The notes: generated by a model not told the origin, from the letters alone. A stretch of 64,000 nt of DNA from Brevundimonas vesicularis (GCF_027886425.1 NZ_CP115671.1:2356001-2420000), one strand, 5' to 3'; numbered from the stretch's first letter, positions 7,720 to 16,950 are shown. Numbers and translations: made by a program.

Positions 7720-10700
7720 TTAGAAGGCGTAGCGGGCGCCGATCTGGAAAGTCCGCGTCGGGAACAGCACTGAACTCGGGCGGCCAAAGTTCGGGTTCGG
7801 GTTCGTCGCCGAACCCGTGCCACCGTCAAAGCCATTGTAGTTCTTGAAGTTGAACACGTTGATGGCGTCCACATAGACCGACAGCTCACCAGCGCCCGGC
7901 ACGTCGAAGTTCTTCGTCAAACGGAGATCGAGGTTCCGATAGGCGAAGGCGTTCGGCAGGAAGAACTGCTCCTTCTCCGGATAGGCGCCATAAGGGCGAT
8001 AAACGAAGTTGGCACCGCGTCCGTCAAACACATCAAAGGGCGTGCCGGAACCCAAGGTCAGAATGCCGGACAGCTGGAAATCGAGCGGCAGATCAACGAT
8101 GCCGTTGGCCACGATACGATGACGTTCGTCGTTTGCCGACGAACGCATCGGCGAGCTTTCCACCGAGAAGCAGTCGAAGCAGAAGTTGTCATTGCCGCCG
8201 TTCTGTTCCGCCTTGGACAGCGTATAGGCGATGTTGACGCCCCAACCGGAGTCACGCGTGTAGCCCTTGTCCAGCTTGACGTAGAGCGCCTTAAACGTCC
8301 GCTCCTTGTTGTGATCGGACACCAGATATGAGCGGTAGGGGTTCGTGCCGCCCGGGCCGCAGAAGCCGCCGTTGTCGCCGAAACCATTGCCGTCATTGCC
8401 GCGCGTTGGTTCACGGCAGCGGTTCAGATACTGCCAGGTGAACTCGTTTTCGGTCTTGCCGTAGGCGAGGGTGAACTCGGTCTGCCAATCGCCGACCCTT
8501 TGACGCACACCCAGGTTGAACTGATCCGTGCGGGGCGGTTCGAAGTCGTTCTTGAGCAGAAAGGCTTCACCCTTGGCCGGGATGTTCGCCAGGATGGCGT
8601 CAAGTCCAGCCGTGGTCTCGTAGGACGCATTCCACAGGATCGGATCTGCCGAGCTTCCGTCCGCCACGCCGGCCGGGCGCCCTGTAGTCGAGAAGAAGAC
8701 GTTTTGCGTGAAGTCGAAAGGCTTGGCCAGTTCGTCGAAGGCGAAGTTGAACTGCACGCGATCATAATAGCGACCGGCGCCGCCGAACAGAACTGTGCTG
8801 CGATCGCCGAAGACATCATACGAGAAGCCAATGCGAGGCTGGAAGGCCTTTTTGAACGGGTCACGATTGTCGCCGGTCGAGATGTAGTCGTTGATGTGGA
8901 ACCAGCTCGGCGCATAGCCGGCAGGCTTGCCGCCATCGGTCGAAGCGATCCACTGGTTGAGCCCTGCGACCACCGAAGCGGGCGTGACATACTTCTTGTT
9001 ATCGGCGTTGGTCTCGTAGTCCCAGCGCAGACCCAAATTCAGTTCAAGCTTGTCCGTGATCTGCCAGTCGTCCTGCGCGTACAGGCCGATGACGGTGTTG
9101 GTCAGGTCAACCGTGGGGAATTCGTTGCCCAGTTGAACACGATACGGGACGGCGGCATTGCCGCTGGCTGTGCCGTTTAGGTCATAGAAGAACTCGGGAT
9201 TACGGCCGAACTCCTTGACGACCTCATAGTCTTGGCGGCTGACCTTGGCGCCCAGCTTGATCGTGTGATTACCGTTGAACTGGATGTCGTTGAACGTCAG
9301 ATCGTTGCGGATGGTCAGCGCGTTGTCGCTGATGTCCTGACGGCTGCCGGATCCACCAATGTTCAAGATGGAGACGCCGCCGAACGGATCATAGCCGTTT
9401 TCGAAGATGCGATAGCTCCGGCCGATCTGGTCGAAGTTCACAGCGGTCGGGTTGTAATTATAATTGCGGTAATCGACTGCCAACTCGTTCAGGAAGCCGT
9501 CGCCCTGCCATTGATAACGTAGATTGGCGCTCTTGGTCGTCTGCTGCAGACCGCTTGCGCGTTCGATGGAGTTTGCGCCGCCGACGCCCGTCACATCTGC
9601 TTCGTCTCGATAGGTGACGCTCAGATCAATGAGATGCCCCTCTGCCGGCTGGAAGCTCAGTTTGCCGAAGTAAAGGTCTTCCTCGAACGGCGTGGCGAAG
9701 GTGCCGATATATTGACCGAACTGACCGACATAGGCCGGGTTCTGACGGCCTAGCGTCACGGCAGCTGCGCGATTTTCTTGCTTGTGCTCATAGCTGCCGA
9801 AGAAGTGCAGCTTGTCTTGAATGATCGGCCCGCCCAGAGCGGCGCCGTATTGCTGAACTTCGAGCGCGGGCTTTTCACGGCCTGCCGCACGCGAAAACTC
9901 GTCTTGCTTGATGAAATCTTGGTCCCGATAAGTGCCGAAGATTTCGCCGTGGAACTCGTTGGTGCCGGAGCGCGTCACGGCCGTGATGATGGCTGACGAG
10001 GCCTGCTCGTATTCAGCCTTGAAGTTCTGGCTGACAACGCGGAATTCCTGGACGGCCGCCTGCGGGAACGGATTGCCGCGGCTGTCGTCCTGACCGACGA
10101 TGCCCCCGGCGATAATGTTCGACTTCAGGCTGGCGCCGTCGATGAAGGCGTTGACGGATTCCGCCCGCTGACCACCGGCGGTGATCTGAACTTCGGACTC
10201 GTTGGTTCCGACCCGCACGCCCGGCGCCAGAGCCGCGAAGTTTAGGAAGTTGCGGTTGATCTGTGGCAGGGTTTGGATTTGCTGGGTCGTGACGTTGGTG
10301 GCGTTCTCAGGCGTGCGCACCTCGACCAAGCGACGCCCGGTCACGACGATGTCGCCCAGGTTGGCCGCACTGGCGTCAGCCGCGCCGGCCGCTGCGCCTG
10401 CCACGGCCAAATCCAGGTTGCCGACCTGGCCGACGCCGATGGAGACCGTGTCCGACGCCGTCTCATTTTCGGCCGTCGTCGCCGTGATCTCATAGGTGCC
10501 GGGACGCAGGCCCGACAGTGTATAGCCGCCCTGCGCGTTCGCCGTGGTGCGGCTGGTGAAGCCGGAGGCGACGTTGCGGGCGACGATGGTGGCGCCGGCC
10601 TCGACCGTTGCGCCGTCCGTCACATTGCCTCGGATCGTCGAGGTCGCGACCTGCGCCCGCGCGCCGCCGACGACCGCCATGCTGATGGCTAGCGCCGATG

Positions 10701-10740
10701 CGGCGGCCAAGGCGGCCTTACGCGTGTTGAACCGGGTCAT
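7720..10740 (-). CDS. TonB-dependent receptor with CarboxypepD_reg-like N-terminus
   Basis: The 1006-residue outer-membrane receptor begins with a signal peptide (ending GGARAQ) and a beta-sandwich carboxypeptidase-regulatory-like domain (about residues 30-115; STIRGNVTDGATVEAGATI). A plug domain follows (about 130-270, beginning DIVVTGRRLVEVRTPEN), then the beta-barrel ending in aromatic FQIGARYAF, typical of Omp85-dependent insertion. The ATG at 10740 is preceded by AGGAGGGGAG at good spacing; an in-frame ATG 42 bp upstream lacks this. It sits 49 bp after the LacI regulator. Inferred job: energised uptake of the oligosaccharide processed by the downstream operon genes. Confidence 0.95.
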   Translation of the reverse strand: MTRFNTRKAALAAASALAISMAVVGGARAQVATSTIRGNVTDGATVEAGATIVARNVASGFTSRTTANAQGGYTLSGLRPGTYEITATTAENETASDTVSIGVGQVGNLDLAVAGAAAGAADASAANLGDIVVTGRRLVEVRTPENATNVTTQQIQTLPQINRNFLNFAALAPGVRVGTNESEVQITAGGQRAESVNAFIDGASLKSNIIAGGIVGQDDSRGNPFPQAAVQEFRVVSQNFKAEYEQASSAIITAVTRSGTNEFHGEIFGTYRDQDFIKQDEFSRAAGREKPALEVQQYGAALGGPIIQDKLHFFGSYEHKQENRAAAVTLGRQNPAYVGQFGQYIGTFATPFEEDLYFGKLSFQPAEGHLIDLSVTYRDEADVTGVGGANSIERASGLQQTTKSANLRYQWQGDGFLNELAVDYRNYNYNPTAVNFDQIGRSYRIFENGYDPFGGVSILNIGGSGSRQDISDNALTIRNDLTFNDIQFNGNHTIKLGAKVSRQDYEVVKEFGRNPEFFYDLNGTASGNAAVPYRVQLGNEFPTVDLTNTVIGLYAQDDWQITDKLELNLGLRWDYETNADNKKYVTPASVVAGLNQWIASTDGGKPAGYAPSWFHINDYISTGDNRDPFKKAFQPRIGFSYDVFGDRSTVLFGGAGRYYDRVQFNFAFDELAKPFDFTQNVFFSTTGRPAGVADGSSADPILWNASYETTAGLDAILANIPAKGEAFLLKNDFEPPRTDQFNLGVRQRVGDWQTEFTLAYGKTENEFTWQYLNRCREPTRGNDGNGFGDNGGFCGPGGTNPYRSYLVSDHNKERTFKALYVKLDKGYTRDSGWGVNIAYTLSKAEQNGGNDNFCFDCFSVESSPMRSSANDERHRIVANGIVDLPLDFQLSGILTLGSGTPFDVFDGRGANFVYRPYGAYPEKEQFFLPNAFAYRNLDLRLTKNFDVPGAGELSVYVDAINVFNFKNYNGFDGGTGSATNPNPNFGRPSSVLFPTRTFQIGARYAF

Positions 10741-10789
10741 CCTGGGCTCTCCCCTCCTGATGGGATCGGTTGTCAGCGACATGGCTGGC

Positions 10790-11866
10790 CTACCCTTTGT
10801 TGAACCTGGCGGACGATGCCGCCGCGGTGGACTGGCGTTCGACCAGGATCGGCCGAACGATTTCGCAAGCGGTGTCCGGAGCCTCGGCGCTGTGGCCGGA
10901 CTGGACCAGGCCGATCAGGCGTTCGACGCCTCGACGGCCGATTTCCGCAATGTTGACGCGCATGGTGGTCAGCGCGGGCCGCATCAGGGCGGCGATGGGC
11001 ACGTCGTCGAAGCCGACGACGGCGATGTCTTCGGGGCAGCGCACGCCCGCCTCCTGGAAGGCCAGCAAGGCGCCGACGGCCATCATGTCGTTGGCGGCGA
11101 AGACGGCGTCGGGCCGCTCCGGCATGGCCAGCAGTCGGGTCGCGGCGCGGTGGCCCGAGGCCTGGGAGAAGTCGCCCTCGACGATGATCGGGGCATGACC
11201 GTCCAGCGCCGCCGCATAGCCGGCCGCGCGCGTGTCGGCCTCGACGTTGCCGGCGGCGCCTCGGATGTGGGCGATGCGGCGACGGCCGATGGATTTCAGG
11301 TGTTCGACGGCGCCGACCGCGCCGCCGTGGTTGTCGATGACGATGGAGGCCCGGCCCGCCTCGGCCGCGCCGCCGTTCATCAGCAGGACCGGCATTCGCC
11401 CAGCGAACTCCGACGTCAGGTTCGCCGCGCCCAGATGCGGCGACAGCACGATCATGCCGTCCACTCGCCCGCGCATCGACCGGACGGCGGCCAGAGTATC
11501 TTCGACGCCGTCATGCGAGCTGGAGACGATCAGATGCTTGCCGTGCGCCCGCGCGGCCAGGTCCATGCCCCGGATCAGCTCCGAGAAGAACTCGCCGAAC
11601 AGATCCGGCAGGATGACGCCGATGGTGTCGTTCTTGCTGGTCGACAGGCTGCGGGCGCCGAAGTGCGGGACGTAGCGAAGGTCTTCGACCGCATCGAGCA
11701 CGCGCTGGCGCGTCGCGTCCGAGGTGACGCCCAAACCGTTCAGCACGCGAGAGACCGAGGCCACCGACACCTGGGCGCGCTCGGCCACGTCGCGCATGGT
11801 GGCGGCCTTGGCGAAGGGCGGACCCTCCTGCCGTGCAGACGCAGCGCTGGGCGCGGCCATGTCCAA
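10790..11866 (-). CDS. LacI-family transcriptional regulator
   Basis: The 358-residue protein has a LacI-type helix-turn-helix at about residues 24-48 (TMRDVAERAQVSVASVSRVLNG) followed by the hinge (GARSLSTSK) and a periplasmic-binding-protein-like effector domain. It is first in the minus-strand glycan operon and has a perfect LacI-type palindrome 59 bp upstream of its start (11925-11940), so autoregulation and control of the whole locus are inferred. The TTG at 11866 has GGGAG seven bases upstream. The ATG two codons later would have a 13-base spacing, so TTG is preferred, without certainty. Confidence 0.93.
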   Translation of the reverse strand: MDMAAPSAASARQEGPPFAKAATMRDVAERAQVSVASVSRVLNGLGVTSDATRQRVLDAVEDLRYVPHFGARSLSTSKNDTIGVILPDLFGEFFSELIRGMDLAARAHGKHLIVSSSHDGVEDTLAAVRSMRGRVDGMIVLSPHLGAANLTSEFAGRMPVLLMNGGAAEAGRASIVIDNHGGAVGAVEHLKSIGRRRIAHIRGAAGNVEADTRAAGYAAALDGHAPIIVEGDFSQASGHRAATRLLAMPERPDAVFAANDMMAVGALLAFQEAGVRCPEDIAVVGFDDVPIAALMRPALTTMRVNIAEIGRRGVERLIGLVQSGHSAEAPDTACEIVRPILVERQSTAAASSARFNKG

Positions 11867-11924
11867 TCGGATTCTCCCTGCTCCCTACCGTCCCGGCCCC
11901 TTCTCGAAGATCCGTCGATAAGCG

Positions 11925-11940
11925 ATGTAAGCGGTTACAT
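11925..11940. promoter_or_regulatory. LacI-type operator palindrome
   Basis: ATGTAAGCGGTTACAT is a near-perfect inverted repeat with a central CG, the usual form of LacI-family operators. It lies 59 bp upstream of the LacI gene start, where it can block the operon promoter. Confidence 0.7.
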
Positions 11941-12159
11941 GACACAGGAGCAATGTGCGCCGCAAGCACCGTTCAGCCGCATTTCAGGCGATTTTCGATC
12001 TTTGCTAGAGCCGCCTCAACGGTCAGCGAGAGCTAAGTTACTGCTTTGACTTCACTCTTCTCAGGCTCATTCCGGCGAACGGAATAAGGCGAACACGGCA
12101 GGCGCGCGCCTTGGTCGCACCAGCCGTAGCGATCAGCGTCGCGGCCGCGGCCGCATACG

Positions 12160-12191
12160 AAAAGGCCCGCGCCGCCGAAGCTGCACGGGCC
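12160..12191 (-). terminator. Intrinsic terminator after mmsB
   Basis: On the minus strand, GGCCCGTGC pairs with GCGCGGGCC (one G-T pair), the stem extends inward to a TTCG tetraloop, and TTTT follows. It lies 25 bp past the mmsB stop and closes the valine-catabolism operon. Confidence 0.85.
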
Positions 12192-12215
12192 GCAATCACA
12201 ATGCGAAAGAAGAAT

Positions 12216-13118
12216 CTATGCCGGGTTAAGCTCATCCAGCTTGCCGCGCAGCATCTGCAGCATGGCGGAGAAATCGCGGCCGCCGTGCCCGATCCCGTCG
12301 AACAGGGCGTAAAGCGCCTCGGCCTGTGCGCCCAACGGCGTCGAGGCACCGGATTTCGCCGCCGCGTCCTGGGCCAGCTTCAGGTCCTTCAACATCATGG
12401 CCGTGGCGAACCCGCCCTGATAGTCGCGGTTGGACGGCGCGGTGGGCACCGGGCCAGGCCAGGGATAGTAGCTGGTCACGCTCCAGCATTGGCCCGACGA
12501 CTTGGACGCGATCTCGAAGAATCGTTCGGGATCCAGGCCCAGCTTCTCAGCCAGGGCGATGGCCTCGCAGGTGCCCAGCATGGAGATGCCGAGCAGCATG
12601 TTGTTGCAGATCTTGGCCGCCTGCCCCGCCCCATGATCGCCCGCGCGGATGGTGATGCGGCTCATCGGCTCCAGCGCCGCCTCGACGCGGTCGAAGTCGC
12701 CCTCGTCGCAACCGACCATGAAGGCCAGCGTGCCCGCATCCGCCGCCGCGGTGCCGCCTGACACGGGCGCGTCGGCAAAGGCGTAGCCGGCCGATTTGGC
12801 AAGACCGGCGACCTTGCGCGCCGTCTCGACGTCGATGGTCGAACAGTCGAGCAGCAGGGCGGTCGACGGCGCCGCGCCGATGATCTGTTCGGAATAGACC
12901 TTCAGCACGTGCGGCCCGGCCGGCAGCATGGTGATGACCACCTCGGCGTTCTTGACCGCATCGGCGACCGATCCAGCCGCGACGCAACCGGCCGTCACCG
13001 CCCGTTCCAGCGCCTGCGCCGACAGATCGAAGGCGGCGACCGCATGGCCTGCCTTGGCCTGGTTCGCGGCCATGCCGCCGCCCATATTGCCCAGGCCGAT
13101 GAAGGCGATCTTGGTCAT
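12216..13118 (-). CDS. mmsB: 3-hydroxyisobutyrate dehydrogenase
   Basis: The 300-residue cytosolic enzyme oxidises 3-hydroxyisobutyrate to methylmalonate semialdehyde with NAD+ in valine breakdown. The Rossmann motif GLGNMGGGMA is at residues 7-16. The substrate-binding segment DAPVSGGTAAADAGTLAFMVG and the catalytic-lysine helix GAGQAAKICNNM are both present, as expected for the beta-hydroxyacid dehydrogenase family. Length is normal. The ATG at 13118 was chosen because the family start MTKIAFIGLGNMG fits; the longer in-frame frame to 13253 has no family match. It is the last gene of the four-gene minus-strand operon and is followed by a strong terminator. Confidence 0.96.
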   Translation of the reverse strand: MTKIAFIGLGNMGGGMAANQAKAGHAVAAFDLSAQALERAVTAGCVAAGSVADAVKNAEVVITMLPAGPHVLKVYSEQIIGAAPSTALLLDCSTIDVETARKVAGLAKSAGYAFADAPVSGGTAAADAGTLAFMVGCDEGDFDRVEAALEPMSRITIRAGDHGAGQAAKICNNMLLGISMLGTCEAIALAEKLGLDPERFFEIASKSSGQCWSVTSYYPWPGPVPTAPSNRDYQGGFATAMMLKDLKLAQDAAAKSGASTPLGAQAEALYALFDGIGHGGRDFSAMLQMLRGKLDELNPA

Positions 13119-13146
13119 GGTGTCTCTCCCTTTGTCGGCGCCGTGG

Positions 13147-14196
13147 TCAGGCCAGCGGCGTCCATTTTTCATTATCCGGCAGCGGCGCGAACAACGCATC
13201 CAGCGTCTCGTCGGTAACGCCCGACAGGTCCGCCGGGGACCATTTCGGCGCATTGTCCTTGTCCACGATCACGGCCCGCACGCCTTCCTGGAAATCTTGG
13301 GTGCGCACCACGCGGCCGCCCAAGGCGTATTCCATCGCCATATTGTCGGCGAAGCTGTTCAGCGTTGCGCCCGTGCGGATCTGACGCAGCGAGACTTTCA
13401 GCGACTGTGGCGATTTGGTCTTCAGGGTTTCCAGCTGCTTCAGCGCCCAGTCCGTGCCGTCCGCCTCAAGCGCCTGGAAAATCTCCTCAACCGTGTCGAA
13501 GGCGAACAGCCGGTCGATGAGCTCGCGGTGCTGCATCAGCGACGACGGGCCGGGATCGCTAGCCCAAGCATCGGCCTCCGCCTTTGGATCATGAGGATGG
13601 TAGCCAATCGATTCAATCAAATCGATCAGATCGCTGGTCGCTACAAAATGTGTATGGATGCCCAGGGCCACTGTATCGGCCGCCTTCAGCCGCGCGCCTG
13701 TCAGCGCCAGCCAGACGCCGGTCTGTCCCGGCAGTCGCGGCAGGAACCAGCCGCCGCCAACGTCGGGGAACAAGCCGATTCCGGTCTCGGGCATGGCGTA
13801 GGTGGTGCGCTCGGTCGCCACACGAATGTCGGCCGGCTCGGAAATGCCTACACCGCCGCCCATGACGATGCCGTCCACAATGGCGATGATCGGCTTGGGA
13901 TAGTCGAACATCAGGTGGTTCAACCGGTACTCGGCCAGGAAGAAGGCCTTGGCCTCCGACGCATCGCCAGCACCGCTTTCGGCGATCATGCGAATGTCGC
14001 CGCCCGCGCAAAAACCCCGCTCGCCGGCGTGGTCGATCAGCACAGATTGGACGGTTGCGTCGCCGCTCCAGGCCAGCAGCGCCTCCGTCATCGTCTCGCA
14101 CATCGCCCGGTTCAGCGCATGGATCGCCTTTGGCCGGTTGAGCGTGATGCGACCGATGCCATTTTCGATGCGGGTGATGACTTCGGCGTCGCTCAC
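13147..14196 (-). CDS. 3-hydroxyisobutyryl-CoA hydrolase / enoyl-CoA hydratase family
   Basis: The 349-residue crotonase-fold enzyme releases 3-hydroxyisobutyrate from its CoA ester, the step feeding mmsB. The oxyanion-hole segment FCAGGDIRM lies at about residues 62-70. The segment MPETGIGLFPDVGGGW (about 135-150) holds the glutamate (137) and aspartate (145) characteristic of the HIBYL-CoA hydrolase branch, and the total length exceeds that of ordinary enoyl-CoA hydratases. The GTG start at 14196 overlaps the stop of the acyl-CoA dehydrogenase (GTGA). The in-frame extension upstream lies inside that gene and was discarded. Confidence 0.92.
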   Translation of the reverse strand: MSDAEVITRIENGIGRITLNRPKAIHALNRAMCETMTEALLAWSGDATVQSVLIDHAGERGFCAGGDIRMIAESGAGDASEAKAFFLAEYRLNHLMFDYPKPIIAIVDGIVMGGGVGISEPADIRVATERTTYAMPETGIGLFPDVGGGWFLPRLPGQTGVWLALTGARLKAADTVALGIHTHFVATSDLIDLIESIGYHPHDPKAEADAWASDPGPSSLMQHRELIDRLFAFDTVEEIFQALEADGTDWALKQLETLKTKSPQSLKVSLRQIRTGATLNSFADNMAMEYALGGRVVRTQDFQEGVRAVIVDKDNAPKWSPADLSGVTDETLDALFAPLPDNEKWTPLA

Positions 14197-15329
14197 TTGG
14201 TCATCTCCCGTGCGATGATCACCCGCATGATCTCGTTGGTGCCTTCCAGAATGCGGTGAACCCGCAGGTCGCGCACGATCCGTTCCAGCGGATAGTCCTT
14301 CAGATAGCCATAGCCGCCGTGCAGTTGCAGGGCCTCGTCGGCGATCTGGAAACAGGCGTCGGTGGCCAGGCGCTTGGCCATGGCGCACCACTTCGTCTTT
14401 TCCGGATGGTCGGTATCGATGGCCCAGGCGCCGCGCAGCACCATCAGTCGCGCCGCCTCCAGGTCCGTGGCCATGTCCGCCAGTCGGAACTGCAGCGCCT
14501 GGAACTCGCCGATCGGTCGGCCGAACTGTTTGCGGGTGGCGACGTACTCCTGCGCCGTCTCCAGCGCCAGCCGCGCCCCGCCCAGCGAACAGGCGGCGAT
14601 GTTCAGCCGACCGCCGTCCAGACCGGCCATGGCGTAGCGAAAACCCGCTCCCTCCTCGCCCAGAAGATTGGCGACCGGCACGCGGCAGTCGTCGAACTGG
14701 ACGATGGCGGTCGGCTGGGCGTTCCAGCCCATCTTCTTTTCCTGCGCGCCGAACGACAGGCCGGGGGTGCCGGCCTCGACCACGATCGCGCTGACGCCCT
14801 TCGGACCCTCGCCGCCCGTGCGGACCATGGCGACATAGACGTCGGACGTGCCTGCGCCGGAGATGAAGGCCTTGGACCCATTCAGCACATAGTGGTCGCC
14901 GTCGCGCACGGCCGTGGTCCGCAGCGCCGCTGCATCCGACCCCGAGCCCGGCTCGGTCAGGCAATAGGAAGCGATCTTATCCATACCGACCAGCGACGGC
15001 ACGAACCGGCCGCGCAGGTCGTGCGACCCGAAGCGATCGATCATCCACGTCGCCATGTTGTGGATCGAGATGAAGGCCGCCGTCGCCACGTCGCCTCGCG
15101 ACAGCTCTTCGAAAATCACCGCCGCCTCGACCCGGCCGAGCGCCATGCCGCCGTGCTCCTCGCCGGTGTAAATGCCGCAGAAGCCCATCTCGGCCGCCTG
15201 TTTCATCACCTCGACGGGGAAATGCTTGTCCTCGTCCCAGCGGGCCGAATGGGGCGCCAGTTCGGCCTCGGCGAAGGCGCGGGCGGCGTCCTGAATGGCG
15301 CGCTGATCGTCGTTGAGAGCGAAATCCAT
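14193..15329 (-). CDS. Acyl-CoA dehydrogenase, probable isobutyryl-CoA dehydrogenase
   Basis: The 378-residue flavoprotein contains the family signatures: CLTEPGSGSDAAAL (FAD/substrate loop, about residues 125-138), FGRPIGEFQALQFRLADM, and a C-terminal LEGTNEIMR segment where the catalytic base glutamate of short-chain acyl-CoA dehydrogenases lies. Operon position between the hydrolase and methylmalonate-semialdehyde dehydrogenase makes isobutyryl-CoA (valine pathway) the likely substrate. 2-Methylbutyryl-CoA or other short branched chains cannot be excluded from sequence. Confidence 0.92.
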   Translation of the reverse strand: MDFALNDDQRAIQDAARAFAEAELAPHSARWDEDKHFPVEVMKQAAEMGFCGIYTGEEHGGMALGRVEAAVIFEELSRGDVATAAFISIHNMATWMIDRFGSHDLRGRFVPSLVGMDKIASYCLTEPGSGSDAAALRTTAVRDGDHYVLNGSKAFISGAGTSDVYVAMVRTGGEGPKGVSAIVVEAGTPGLSFGAQEKKMGWNAQPTAIVQFDDCRVPVANLLGEEGAGFRYAMAGLDGGRLNIAACSLGGARLALETAQEYVATRKQFGRPIGEFQALQFRLADMATDLEAARLMVLRGAWAIDTDHPEKTKWCAMAKRLATDACFQIADEALQLHGGYGYLKDYPLERIVRDLRVHRILEGTNEIMRVIIAREMTK

Positions 15330-15336
15330 GTCGGCC

Positions 15337-16839
15337 TCAGCGCATCGTCGGAATGACGAACGAGCTGTCCGAATGCTCCAGCGCCGAGTCCGGCCAGCGG
15401 GCCGTCACGGTCTTGGTCTTGGTCCAGAAGCGGACGCCCTCCATGCCGTGCTGGTTGATGTCGCCAAAGGCCGAACGTTTCCAGCCGCCGAAGGTATGGT
15501 AGGCGACCGGCACCGGGATCGGCACATTGATCCCAACCATGCCGACATTGACCCGGGCTGCGAAGTCGCGCGCCGCGCGGCCGTTCTGGGTGAAGATGGC
15601 GACGCCGTTGCCGTATTGGTGGTTCGACGGCAGGGCCAGCGCCTCCTCGAACGTCTCGGCGCGGACGATCTGCAGCACCGGACCGAAGATTTCCTCCTGA
15701 TAGGACGACATCTCGGGCTTCACATGGTCGAACAGCGACGGGCCGATGAAATAACCCTTCTCGTGACCTTGCAGGCTGAAGTCGCGACCGTCGACGACCA
15801 GTTCGGCACCTTCCTGCACGCCCTTTTCGATCCAGCCCGCGACACGCTCGCGATGCTGAGCTGTGACGACGGGGCCATAGTGGGCGCCCGCATCGGTCGA
15901 GACGCCGACCCGCATCGAGGGGATTTCGGCGACCATCCGCTCGCGCAGTTCGTCGGCCGTCTTCTTGCCGACCGGCACCACGACCGGCAGCGCCATGCAG
16001 CGTTCGCCCGCCGAGCCATAGGCCGCGCCGGATAGATCCTTGATCACCTGATCCATGTCGGCGTCGGGCAGGACGATGCCGTGGTTCTTGGCGCCGCCCA
16101 TGGCCTGGACGCGCTTATGATTGGCGGCGCCCGTCTGATAGACATAGTGTGCGATGTCGGACGAACCGACGAAGCTGACAGCGTGAACCAGCGGATGGGT
16201 CAGGATGGCGTCGACCGCTGCCTTGTCGCCGTGCACCACGTTCAGCACGCCATTCGGCGCCCCCGCTTCCAGCATCAGTTCGGCCAGACGCACCGGCACC
16301 GACGGATCGCGCTCGGACGGCTTCAGCACGAAAGTATTGCCCACGGCGATGGCCACGCCGAACATCCACATCGGGATCATGGCCGGGAAGTTGAACGGGG
16401 TGATGCCCGCCACCACGCCCAGCGGCTGGCGCATCGAATAGACGTCGATGCCGGGGCCGGCGCCTTGGGTGTATTCGCCCTTCAGCGCGTGCGGGATGCC
16501 GCAGGCGAACTCGATCACTTCCAGGCCGCGCTGGATGTCGCCCTTGGAGTCGGCGATGACCTTGCCGTGCTCGCTGGACAGCAGTTCGGCCAGTTCGTCC
16601 ATCCGCGCCTCGACCAGGCGTTTGAAGTCGAACATGACGCGTGCGCGGCGCTGGGGATTGGTCGAGGCCCAACCGTCAAAGGCGTTCTGCGCCGCCTGGA
16701 CCGCACGATCGACCTCGCCCGTCGTCGCCAGTTGCACGCGAGCCTGTACATCCCCGGTGTTGGGATTGAACACGTCGCTGAAGCGTCCGGACGCGCCGTC
16801 GAAAGCCGCACCGTCGATGAAGTGGCTAATGTCGCGCAT
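15337..16839 (-). CDS. mmsA: Methylmalonate-semialdehyde dehydrogenase (CoA-acylating)
   Basis: The 500-residue enzyme converts methylmalonate semialdehyde to propionyl-CoA, CO2 and NADH. It is an aldehyde-dehydrogenase-fold protein with GVVAGITPFNFPAMIPMWM at about residues 141-159, the NAD-binding FVGSSDIA near 223-230, and the catalytic cysteine at residue 281 in AGERCMA. The family-typical absence of the general-base glutamate region fits the CoA-acylating branch. The ATG at 16839 gives the standard N-terminus (MRDISHFIDG); the much longer upstream frame overlaps the LysR gene. It is the first gene of the operon. Confidence 0.96.
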   Translation of the reverse strand: MRDISHFIDGAAFDGASGRFSDVFNPNTGDVQARVQLATTGEVDRAVQAAQNAFDGWASTNPQRRARVMFDFKRLVEARMDELAELLSSEHGKVIADSKGDIQRGLEVIEFACGIPHALKGEYTQGAGPGIDVYSMRQPLGVVAGITPFNFPAMIPMWMFGVAIAVGNTFVLKPSERDPSVPVRLAELMLEAGAPNGVLNVVHGDKAAVDAILTHPLVHAVSFVGSSDIAHYVYQTGAANHKRVQAMGGAKNHGIVLPDADMDQVIKDLSGAAYGSAGERCMALPVVVPVGKKTADELRERMVAEIPSMRVGVSTDAGAHYGPVVTAQHRERVAGWIEKGVQEGAELVVDGRDFSLQGHEKGYFIGPSLFDHVKPEMSSYQEEIFGPVLQIVRAETFEEALALPSNHQYGNGVAIFTQNGRAARDFAARVNVGMVGINVPIPVPVAYHTFGGWKRSAFGDINQHGMEGVRFWTKTKTVTARWPDSALEHSDSSFVIPTMR

Positions 16840-16906
16840 GGCCTGGGTGTCCCTGTTGGTTCTTTTGTTGCGGCTATGGCTATCACCCCTGCGCGCGGGT
16901 CGATAA

Positions 16907-16940
16907 TGCAAAGTTGCAGGCAACATTCTGCGTTTTTGCA
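16907..16940. promoter_or_regulatory. Imperfect inverted repeat between mmsA and lysR
   Basis: TGCAAAGTTGCAG (16907-16919) and CTGCGTTTTTGCA (16928-16940) form a 13-bp inverted repeat with 10 matches and an 8-bp spacer. It sits in the divergent promoter region, 10 bp before the LysR start. A LysR-regulator binding site or operator is the likely reading. Confidence 0.45.
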
Positions 16941-16950
16941 AGATGACTAG

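Larger units (their letters stand above)
11867..12215. other. Intergenic region between mmsB and the LacI operon
   Basis: These 349 bp hold the LacI-type operator (11925-11940) and the mmsB terminator (12160-12191). A 53-codon minus-strand frame starting with GTG at 12199 was considered and not called: it has no ribosome binding site, uses AGA codons and overlaps the terminator. Confidence 0.6.

Noticed and set aside
12038..12199. 53-codon minus-strand frame with GTG start
   Set aside because: No ribosome binding site, rare AGA codons and it overlaps the mmsB terminator.
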